64,000 nt of DNA from Pseudozyma flocculosa PF-1 (Eukaryota; Basidiomycota; Ustilaginomycetes; Ustilaginales; Ustilaginaceae). The first letter of the stretch is position 1. Every line of letters starts with the position of its first letter. The DNA lies in the NCBI RefSeq assembly GCF_000417875.1, contig NW_006920885.1, positions 482,501 to 546,500 of the forward strand. The letters are read 5' to 3'. Made by a program: the position numbers and the translations under genes. Below the pieces are notes generated by a model. That model did not search any database. It was given only the letters and a program-made list of their open reading frames with translations, and was not told the origin of the DNA. Positions 55,101-64,000 of the stretch are shown here, in pieces.

Positions 55101-57921
55101 TCTGACCTGTCGAAGCTGTCTCGCGCCAGATCGCGGGTTGCCGGTCCTGCCTTGCGAGGACGAAAGGCGGACTCGTCGGGGATCATGCCGAGCATCGCCA
55201 TTCGGCGCTTGACCTCCTCCTCGTCCTCCTCGGCGCGGGCCATTGCCTCGAACTGCTCGATGTCGTTCCTAGAAACGCTGTTGCCCGCGTTCGGGCTGCC
55301 TTGAGGCTTGCCGAGGGTGCCGAGCGCGGCCATCGACTTGACCGTGCCGGCCTGCGATTCGCCATCCTCGTCTATGGTGGCGAGGCCGACCAGCGGCATT
55401 GGACCGGGTCCGAAGCCGCCGCCGCTGCCGGTGTTTAGAGGATCCGGCGCGTAGCCAGGCTGCGGCGGGGCCTGGGCCAGATTCGCCGAGTCCAAACTCT
55501 GGGCCGGGGCTGGGGTCGCGCCGGGCTCGGGCATCCTCGCGAGCTGCTCCTGCGACGCGGACGCCAAGCTGGACGGCTGCTGCGGCTGCGGTGGCTGCGG
55601 CGACCACCCGCCGGCGCCCATAGATTCCGCACCCTCGGCAAAGGAGCCGGGACCGGATGCACGTCTGGGTTGCTGGTTCAAGAGGTGCGACGATGCCGCC
55701 GCGGTGGGTGCAACGCTGAGCGCCGCCATGACCAGACTCTGGGGCGGCGGCTGCTGCTGCATCGCCGGCGAGATGGGCCCGGGCGAGACGGAGTACGACC
55801 GCTGTGGAGGCTGCCAGCCCAGAGGCTGTGGCGAAGCGGCGCCCGGCTGCTGCCACTGCATCGGGGCCTGTGGAGCCGCTGAAAGCACAGGCGCGCCTTG
55901 CATCGCCGGGTAGCCCAAGTTGGGGGCAGCACTGGCCGAGCGCGGTATCGCAGCGCCTTGGAGCAGCTGGCTCGGGTTCCAAGCGGTGGCGGCGGGGTTC
56001 CACTCGAGCTGGCCGGGTGCCACGTTGGAGAACGAAAACGGTTGCGGGCTGCTCGGCAGCTGAATGATGCCCGGCCGCGCGGCGCTCGCCGGTCGTGATG
56101 GCATCTGCGTAAAGCCCCCGGGATGGACCGGAGCTGGAGACCATCCCCTGTCTGCGGCATGCTGCTCGACTGCCGCCATCTGCGGGTCAGCCAGCAGCTG
56201 GGCGTAATCATGGTGCGGGGCATGATGCTGCTGGTGATGCGGGTGGTCGCGGAAGTGCTCGTGCTGATGCGGCTGGTGGCCGTGGTGTGGATGGTGAGGA
56301 TGATGGTGAGAGGTGTGGCCGGCCACGGAATGCGGGCGGTCTGGGATCCTGCCGCGGGCGGGGTCCGGATGCAGCTGGTCGAGATCGGCGCGCGCCGGCT
56401 TCTGGACGCTGGCGGTGTGCGCCACGTAGATGGGGATTTCGACGGTGAGATCCTTGGCAAAGGACCCGAGCACGAGGCTGACGAGGGCAAAGATGCGGAT
56501 CTCAAAGAGGCGCGTCTTGCGGATGGTGCGGAGGTCGCGGGGCACGTCGACGGCGACGTTGCAGACGGCCTCCTCGCCCGGGGGGAACTCGTACTCGCGG
56601 CCCTTGAAGTGCTGCTCGTGGACCACCTCGGTGATGCGCGGCTCGAGCGAGACCTGATCGGGCCGGTCATGGGCGCCGTCGGCGCTGCCGACTGGGAAGA
56701 TGAGGCGGCGGGCCAGGGCGACCTTGATGCCCGCCACCTGGCGCTTGGTGTTGTTCTTGATGCCGCAGCGGATGAGCACCTGGCCTCCGCCCCAGAAGAG
56801 CTGTTCGACGACGCCCGCCTCGAGCCATACGGCGCCGTGGCCGCCCATGAAGAGGCGGGTGTCGCCGATGGCTTCGGCGGGTTGGCGGTACTTTTCGTCG
56901 AACTCGTCGGACCACTTTTCGACGACGAAGGCTTCGCGGCGCGAGGTGACGACCGTCCTCTCGTCGTTCCACCATGTCTGGGCGGAGGCCTTGAGCTGGT
57001 AGCGCAGGGCGGCGTTGCCGGAGAAGGCGACGCTGGAGGGCGCCGTCGAGGGGAGGCGGAAGCTAAAGGGGAATGTGGTGCGTCCCTTGCGCGCGGTCCA
57101 GTAGCCATTGTGGGGTGCGGCGGGGAGGACGGCGTTGGAGGGAGGGAGGTGCTCGCCCTGGAAGAGGGTGCGGTTGTAGAGGAAGAGCTGCGTGGCGGCG
57201 TGATCCCTCGACGATAGCTCTGTGACGGGGCGGCGGGCAGGTGGCGGAGGAAAAGGGGGGTCAGCAGGCTAGGGGCGCTAACGGTGCGCAGACGATGCAA
57301 CAAGGCCGCTAGTGGGTGCAGCAAGGGCCACGGTGCATGTGCAGGGCACTACTCACCTTCGATGCCCTCGAGCTCTACGGCAATCTCGCCGAGGCGGAGC
57401 TTCTGGCTGGTGGAGCAGGTGATTTCGAGGCGGCCGCTGATGGTTCCTCCCGCCTCGTAGATGTTGCTGGCGAGGACGACTTCAAGCTTGAGTTTGGGGT
57501 GCTTGGATACCGAGTTGAGGGGCATGGGCGACGAGTCGTGGTGGGTAGACGAGTCGTCGTGGTGGCCAAACTCGAGGTCGTAGCGCGAGGGTGAGTGGGG
57601 CGCGGGGGAGCGCGACCTGGAGCGATGAGGCGCAGTATGGTGGGAGTGATGGTGTTGGTGTTGGTGTTGGTGGTGGTGGTGAGCAGGGGAGGGGATGAGT
57701 CGGTGTGCGAGGTCGTCGCCGAGGTCGTCGATCTGGCTTGGCGGTGGGGGGAGGCCTGCGTCGGGCCTCCAGGAGTACGAGTTGTGCCTTGAGCGGCTGG
57801 CTGGCGGGTCGTTGTGCATGGGGGATCGTGGCAGGTCGTAAGGCTGGTGAGCGTAGGGAGGGTGGTGCGAGGCTGCGGATGCTGGCCTGCTACCCGAGGG
57901 CGGTACGGGCGGTGCGAACAT
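52103..57921 (-). CDS. Large arrestin-domain protein with His-rich blocks and charged coiled coil (1893 aa)
   Basis: Two exons, 57357-57921 and 52103-57219, joined in phase 1 (donor gtgagt). The arrestin N domain begins near residue 145 (LKLEVVLASNIYEAGGTISGRLE) and continues across the junction. The C domain follows (about 320-460, with IRCGIKNNTKRQVAGIKVAL and EFPPGEEAVCNVAVDVP). A His-rich block lies before it (residues 81-95) and another after it (about 490-526). The remaining 1,360 residues are mostly disordered, Pro/Gln-rich then Ser-rich, with a strong Glu/Arg/Ala coiled coil at about 1080-1245. The C-terminus ends in a conserved-looking GRGTTKAIGSNKLRDLKAVWG. Alpha-arrestins link ubiquitin ligases to membrane cargo; I found no clear PPxY motif. 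The exact partner is unknown. Confidence 0.82.
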
Positions 57922-59079
57922 GGCGCTGACTGGTGGGGTTCGTGGCAGTCGTGGCAGTCGTCGATGACGATGCGAGGGCGTGCGAGGATGGCCTGCTTGC
58001 TGTTGTGGATGCTTGCGAGGGCGGGCTGGCAGGGTCGAGCAGCGGGGGCAAGCGGGTCAGCCGTTGATGGCAAGGCTAGGAGGAAGAGGAGGAGGCCACT
58101 GGGGAGGATGACGAGAGGGAGAAGAAGGAGGAGGAGGCCAGGGGTGGCGTCGGTGGGCGTCGCCGTCGTTGGTCGTCGTCGCCGTCGTCGAAGTTGGACG
58201 CAGGTGACAAACAGGCAAGCGGGCAGCACCAGAGAAAGGCGCAGGCAGGCAGGCCAAGCTGCTGCTCCCCTACCTCGACCTCGTCTGGCCCCTGAGGCTG
58301 AATCGAATCGCAGGCAGGGTGTTGACCTCCACCCTTGGCCTGCCTCTGGCCTGCCTCTGGCCTGCCTCTGGCCTGCCTGCCTGGGTGCCAGCGGCGGCAG
58401 CGGCAGCAGCGGCAGCCCCTGTCTTTGACCCACGCGCCCACGCCGGCCCGCCGCCTCGGGCGCAGCCTGCCAAAGGTGTCGGTCTCGCTTGCTTGTCTGC
58501 CTGCCTGCTTGTCTGCCTGCCTGTCCGCCCTGCTGCCCGCCTGAGCTGCTGCTGCTTGAACTCTACCTGCCTGGGCGCGCCCCTGCCTGCATCGACAGCG
58601 CCGGGTGATCCGGGTCCAGACGAAGCGTGCATGCAGCCAGCAGGCGGGCGGGCGCCATCAAAGCCCCCTCATCGCGTTGGTTGTTGGGGACCGTCAGCCT
58701 CATCTCCGATTTCCGACGCGCGTGCTTGCCCGGCCAGGCCTCCCCGCACGCCGCCGCCGTCACGCTGCTTGTCACCACCACCACCACCACCACCACCACC
58801 ACCATCACCGCCTCGCATCCGACCCGGCGCACCATCTTGGAATTAGCCGGCCACGCTTCGGGCTCACCTCCTGCGCTGCACTTCAACCCTCCCTCAGCCC
58901 GAGCTGCCAGTACACCATTCACCCAGGTCGACATGCGCCCCAGAGCACCGCCCTGAAGCACCAACCTCTGCAACTCTCATCTGCTTGTCGCTGCGTCCAT
59001 ATTTGCAGCCTCCGCAGCGCACATCGACATCAGCCTCTCTGCCACCAACCCCCTCCCCTCCTTTCAACGTCACTCCACC
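57922..59079. other. Divergent intergenic region
   Basis: Between the arrestin gene (-) and ADA3 (+). It has CTGCCTCTGGC repeats (58335-58380), TGCCTGCCTG/CTTG runs (58490-58525) and a perfect ACC run (58771-58802) ahead of the ADA3 start. No gene is supported. Confidence 0.6.
58771..58802 (+). repeat. (ACC)n trinucleotide run in the ADA3 leader region
   Basis: About ten tandem CAC/ACC units, about 280 bases before the ADA3 ATG. Confidence 0.85.
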
Positions 59080-62033
59080 ATGGGGGGCAAGGACTCGTCC
59101 CTCTCGAGCGCACGCGCCCACCGCGAAGCCGGCGGCACCATCCCGGGCACGCCCCGCTCCGCCTCGACCGCGCCCTTCTACCGCCAGTTTCTTCCCGGGC
59201 AGCTGGCCTCATCCTCATCAACAGACTCGATCCCCTCCCTCGACGACCTCTCAAACTTGGCGCGTAGCCTCGGCCGCATCAGGTCCGAAAACGCCGCACG
59301 CCTCGTCAGGCTCGACGCCCGCGCAGACGACCCCCTCCGCCCCATCTTCAGCTCCAGCGCCCATGACCTCTTCGCTCCCCCCGGACTCAGCCCCACCGCT
59401 GCCGCTCCATCCGCCAGCGCTACCGCCAGCCTCTACTCCGACTCCAGCTCCAGAGCAGGTGCGAGCGCCACAAAGTACAAGTCAAAGGAACGTGCATTCA
59501 ACCTCGCCTCTCCCGAACCCTTGGCCGCCTCGCCCTCGGCGCACGCGTCGCCCTCGAACCCTGCGGCCACCCAGAGGCATCGCATCAAGATCAAGCGGGA
59601 ACGCGACGGAGAGAGCCTTCCACATACGGTCGGGCCCTCAAACGGCCTCTACGCCGACGGCAGGAAGGATGCACCGACGGTCGGTGGAAAGGCCGGCACC
59701 GCCGCAGGGTCCAGAGCCAAGCACGGGCGCGGCCAGAGCGCCGCACTCGACGACGATGACAGCGTGGCCGGCACCGACCCAGACTGGGACCTCGACGAAG
59801 ACTCGCTGCCCAGCCGCCCAGGCAGGACGAGGCAGAAGAAGCGCAGGAGGAAAGAGTCTGGCCTCGACTCGTTCGAGGACGACTCGGGGTCCGACTTTGA
59901 GTCGGCAGCGTTGGCGGCGGGCAGTGCCGGTCGCATCGCCGCGGCACACTCAAAGACGGGGACGCCTGCCGTTGCAGCGGCCAGGCTCGGCGGCGGCAGC
60001 AGCGGCCAAGCGGGTTCGGCATCACGCAGAGGTTCCGAAGTCGGAGGCGGCTCATCCTCGGCAGCAGCGGCGGCGGCGGCAAGCGCAGGCACGCCAAAGT
60101 CTTCGGGCGGCGGCTTTGGCATGCGTCTCAAGCTGAATCCGGCGGGCAACTCGGTGGCGGGAGCGGCGGCATCCGTCGCCGCCTCGGCCACAGCCTCGCC
60201 TGCGATTCAGCGCAAGGACTCTGAGACAACGGCGGCGTCGACGCGGCGCAACAGCATCATGCCCACGCCATCGCCCCACCCATCGACTCCGCAGCCGGCG
60301 GCGCTGCACACGCTGCCGCCATCCTCTTTGGCGAACTCGGCCGCGATGCTGCCTCCGGTTTCGGCGGGTCCCGCTCCCGGATGGGAGCTGCCAGCAAGGA
60401 CGCCGCAGTCGTACATGCCGGTGCTGCCTGCATCGCGTCTGCCCCGCCCCTACCCGACGCATCCGAGCGAGGTCAACGAGGACTTTGCCAACAAAGATTG
60501 GAAGGAGCGAGAGCGTGAGCGAGATCGGCTGATTGAGCGGGAGAGCGCCCAGCCGGGCACGCCTGGCGTAGGCCCCGGCGCCAGCCTGGTCAAGGAAGCT
60601 ACCACCGGAAGGAGGGGCGGGCGCGACCAGCAGCAGACGCCCATCACCACGTTCTACAACTATGCCGATGCCTTCTTCAAGACGCTGACCGAGGATGACC
60701 TGGCGTGGCTATCGAGCAAGGTGAGTCTTCCGCTTATTGCGTCACAGGTGACGGCTTGGCAGAGCTGCCTGGCACAGTTTTCTGGCATGGACGCTGACCT
60801 GTTCTTTCTCGATTCGTGCCCGCGCTCTTGGTCTCCGACTTGTAGTCAGACGATAACGAGCCATTCCAGATGCCTGCCCTCGGCCGCCACTACAAGAAGG
60901 TCTGGGAGGAGGAGGACGCGCTGGCTGCAAGCACGGCTCTCGATCTCTACGGGACACCCTTCTCTGGTTCGGCCCCAGGCCACTCGAGGACACCGTCAAT
61001 CAGTCTGGGCGCACCCGGCACCGGGCTGCCCGTCGACCTTGCGGCGCTCTCGCACGATGCTGGTGGCAAGGCCGGTGGCGGCGACGCGAACGGCAAGGTC
61101 GACCTCGATATCGCGCCGCCAGCCCACTTCAAGGCCAAGCAGATGAGCGACGAGCACCTCGGCCTTGGGTCCGAGGCGGTCACGGAGGCGAGGAGCGGGC
61201 CGCTGACCGAGCGGCTGGTGTCGGCCTTTTTGCCCAAGGGGCGCGGGGGCGATTCAATCCCGGGGGCGGAATCCGGCGCCTCGTCGGCCCTCGCCAATGA
61301 CATCGCGCGACCTTCCTACGACGGCGATGATGACGACGAGGGCGGCGACGAGGATGCCGAGGGGGAGCTCGACACTGCCTACGAAGGTCTGCTGCACGAC
61401 CAGGACATGGTCGAATTTGAGGAGCGGATCAAGCGCGAGCTCAAGGCCATCGACGTGCTGGGCGCCGACGAGGAGGTCGACTGGTCGCGCCGGGCCGACG
61501 ACGAGATTTCAACGACGCTGCGGATGGTGCAGCGTGCGCTGGCGCGGCAGCAGAAGATCAACGGCATGCGCAAGGCGCGCCTCTTCCAGATCGCCGTGGA
61601 CCGGATGGCGTACCAGGACTACGTCATCTGCCTCAACACGGTCGAAAAGGAAATCGAGGCAGGCTGGAACAAGCGGCTGCGGCAGATCAAGACGAGCCTG
61701 GGCAAGCGCAAGAAGGGCAGCGGTGGAGGAGGGGCGAGCGCATCGCACCACCAGCAAGACGACGGCGGAGGCGGCGCCAACGGAGCGGCCTTGTCGCAGT
61801 CGCAGGGCTTCAATGGCCTGGGCCCTGGCAGCGGCGACGCGCAGTCATCGCAGTCGGCGGCCAACTACAATGGCCCCGTCCGACCGCAGCTGCCCGAGGC
61901 GCTGACGGCGGCCATGGAGCGACGGTCCAAGCTCGAGTACGCGTTTGGCCAGATGTTTGACGAGGCCCGGCATGCGTGGGAGACACCGACCGAGAGCGTC
62001 TACGCTGATCTGGACCTCGACAATGTCGAGTGA
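59080..62033 (+). CDS. ADA3: Ada3/Ngg1 transcriptional adapter of SAGA (942 aa)
   Basis: Two exons, 59080-60720 and 60846-62033, joined in phase 0 between AWLSSK and SDDNEPFQMP. The start at 59080 has a strong context (caccATGG). The Ada3 signature spans the junction: TFYNYADAFFKTLTEDDLAW, then EPFQMPALGRHYKKVWEEED. The C-terminal helical part has EEVDWSRRADDEISTTLRM and QKINGMRKARLFQIAVDRMAYQDY, as in Ngg1. Ada3 joins Ada2 and Gcn5 in the histone acetyltransferase module of SAGA. The N-terminal half is disordered, with an acidic patch (DDDDSVAGTDPDWDLDEDS), a basic patch (RQKKRRRK) and Gly/Ala-rich sequence. Length is greater than the roughly 700 residues of yeast Ngg1 because of these tracts. 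Confidence 0.92.
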
Positions 62034-62185
62034 AGGCAGTGTCGATGGCCAGGGGACGATGCGGGCTTGCTGGCCCGCCGCGAGCTGTAACCTCCTCAGT
62101 TCATCAGTTGTATCGACGCCGTGCTCTGCGAGGCAGGGGGAGCGTCAATCCCATCCTCGATGTCCCTCCTTTCTCGCTCGACGGA

Positions 62186-62278
62186 CGCTCTCTCTCTCTC
62201 TCNNNNNNNNNNNNNNNNNNNNNNNNNNNNNNNNNNNNNNNNNNNNNNNNNNNNNNNNNNNNNTCTCTCCTCCTCCTC

Positions 62279-62330
<52 letters not shown>

Positions 62331-62340
62331 TCTCTCCCTC
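62186..62340 (+). repeat. (CT)n microsatellite interrupted by an assembly gap
   Basis: CT repeats flank 61 N (62203-62263), and a TCC run is on the right edge. The gap almost certainly reflects unresolved repeat length. Confidence 0.9.
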
Positions 62341-62602
62341 TGTAATTGTAGCCATGCATGGACAGAAGCCGGATGGATGTGGCCTGGCCCAGTCGGTCTG
62401 GCTCATGGAGCTCACCGAGGACCACAGCGCCGTCAGCGCGCCTTCTTCGTCGTCGTCCCAGCTCGGGATCTTATTGACTGCACTGATACTGTGCGCTAGG
62501 CTAGCCCTGGACAACGAGCTGAACGGATCCGAAGGGCTCAAGGGTCGCGCACCGCGCCTTGCCTGGCCTGCCGTGCGTTGATGCGAGTACGCGGTATCCC
62601 TC

Positions 62603-62664
62603 CAGCCCGCCAGCCCGCCAGCCCGCCAGCCCGCCAGCCCGCCAGACCGCCAGACCGCCAGCCC
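62603..62664 (+). repeat. 8-base minisatellite CAGCCCGC
   Basis: Between seven and eight tandem units, two of them with the variant CAGACCGC. Confidence 0.9.
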
Positions 62665-63620
62665 AAGGCGTTTGCCGTGAGGGCGCAACGTAGCGTATCG
62701 TACATCACGCACGTACGTGGTGTCGTTTTCCTCTGTTTGTTGTCCCTTGTTTGTTGTCCTGTTGCGAGGGTTTGAGAGCCCCATCGTGGTGGCACTACCG
62801 GGTCCGTAACTTTCAGGACCAGAGCAGACGGCGAGAGGTGTGCGTGTGGTTCAAAGACCTCGAGGGCCGGCACTAGCCACGGCATGGCGGGTTTTACGCC
62901 CACGGCTGTTTACGCCACGCACAACAGAGGCGCCCATGTACCCCACGCCTGGCGGGAGGGCTTGGCAGCGTACGTACAGCTAGTCGGCGCAACAGATATG
63001 CAGGATGACCCAACAGGGCGAGGTGGCGTCCTCGCGTCATCCCGTCCATATCGCATCGCACCTCTCTTGCCTCCTGGTGACTGCGAGATGGGAAGAAACG
63101 TCGACGACGAGGCAGAGCCAGGCAGAGCGAGTCGAGGCGAGGCGAGGCGAGGCGAGGCTGGTGCTGGGGTCTGGGCGGGATGTGGGTACCCCGTCGTCGG
63201 AGCTGCGCGTCTCCGTCGTGGAAGACCCGAATGCCCGGCCAGGCCAGGCAGGCCTGGATGGCCCCGGCTAGGCTGTAAGTAGGCCGTGCCGCCCTCTGGG
63301 CTGTGGGCGACGCAGCAACGATGCTGTCACGACTCCTCCTGCCTTAGCTTCTCTACTCTGCGCCTGCCGTCACGACCATCGCCCACGCGCCGCTGTCGTT
63401 ACGGAACCCCAACGTAACCGTATGCCTTGCTCTCGGCAGGCGGTCCGTATCCGAAACCAAGCAGCAGGCTAGGACTGGCGCCCCGCTGACGACGGCTGTC
63501 GGACATGCCGCCCGTGCACAGCCTGCCTCCCTTCCTGCCTGCCTGTACAGATCGGTCACAGCCATAGCACAGCACAGCTCGCACTCGACGTCGCGTCAGG
63601 TTTCGGAGCGACGCCCTGTA

Positions 63621-63651
<31 letters not shown>
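63621..63651 (+). repeat. (GTCCTC)n hexanucleotide run
   Basis: About five tandem CGTCCT/GTCCTC units ending in a degenerate copy. Confidence 0.85.
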
Positions 63652-64000
63652 ATCCCGACTGCGCCAAACCAGCCCATCCGTAACCGTGCCGTGCCGTATC
63701 GGACAACGGGCCTCGGGCTGGGCCTACGCCGACACATAACCAGCGGCAACACGCCGACGACTTACGGCCGCGTCTACCGCACCAATTCTATTGCACGCTA
63801 CGAGATTGGCGGTGCCTGCCTGCGTGGAATCGGAGGCGTACGTTCCTGGGTGGGCGTCGGTAATGGTTTCTCTCGACCCACGACGCCGGACAACGTCCTC
63901 AGGCGCAGATCTGTACAGACAGGCAGTGCGGTAGCTCGCTCGGGAGAGGCAGACGGCCTGCGTGTACACGTCGGTAGGTGGTCTTGTCGCTGCGCCCCCA

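Larger units (their letters stand above)
62034..64000. other. Gene-free right end of the window
   Basis: About 2 kb past ADA3. It contains a CT repeat interrupted by 61 N, an 8-base minisatellite, an AGGCG run (63132-63157), a GGCCAGGCAGG tract (63237-63258) and a GTCCTC hexanucleotide run (63621-63651). ORFs are short and low complexity. I see no gene. Confidence 0.6.

Noticed and set aside
62884..63282. 132-aa ORF near the right end
   Set aside because: Composition follows the local AGGCG repeat; no start context or domain.
1..64000. CRISPR array, transposase, rRNA or biosynthetic cluster
   Set aside because: No spaced direct repeats, transposase motifs, rRNA sequence or grouped biosynthetic enzymes were seen.

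Overview
The window looks like a GC-rich nuclear contig from a basidiomycete fungus, most likely a smut-related member of Ustilaginomycotina. The evidence is GC-rich codon use, introns of about 80-140 bases with gtgagt-type donors and CTAAC/CTGAC branch points, long low-complexity Ala/Ser/Gln/Pro tracts in proteins, and fungal gene families (Zn2Cys6 regulator, Mph1, kinesin-7, Ada3). The species is not identifiable from sequence alone.

Layout, left to right: a partial SMP/C2 lipid-transfer-type protein (+, cut by the left edge); a 1339-residue Zn2Cys6 regulator (-); a damaged Ypd1-like histidine phosphotransfer gene (+); a NIPA-type magnesium transporter with a 15-base exon (-); an intergenic block with a duplicated 135-base segment; an Mph1/FANCM helicase (+); a formin-like GBD/FH3 protein without FH2 (-); a kinesin-7-like motor (+); a five-exon CoA-diphosphatase-type Nudix hydrolase with a C-terminal membrane segment (+); GPN2 (-) and RTR1/RPAP2 (+) as a tight divergent pair; a sodium:solute symporter with a 33-base exon and a 1.8-kb intron holding an assembly gap (-); VPS39 (+); an unassigned protein that recalls an uncharacterised basidiomycete family (+); the glutamate-cysteine ligase modifier subunit (+); a very large arrestin-domain protein (-); and Ada3/Ngg1 of SAGA (+). 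The last 2 kb holds simple repeats and one gap but no gene I can support.

This is mostly a housekeeping region: RNA polymerase II biogenesis (GPN2, RTR1), chromatin (Ada3), DNA repair (Mph1), vacuolar traffic (VPS39), cytoskeleton (kinesin, formin-like), ion and solute transport, and glutathione synthesis. I saw no CRISPR array, rRNA gene, convincing tRNA gene, intact transposon or biosynthetic cluster. The most notable points are the shared GPN2/RTR1 promoter, the decayed HPt gene, the micro-exons, the two His-rich blocks in the arrestin protein, the unassigned protein at 46536-48584 and the odd duplicated segment at 13621-13928. Exon boundaries were worked out by hand from splice motifs, reading phase and family conservation; none has transcript support here.
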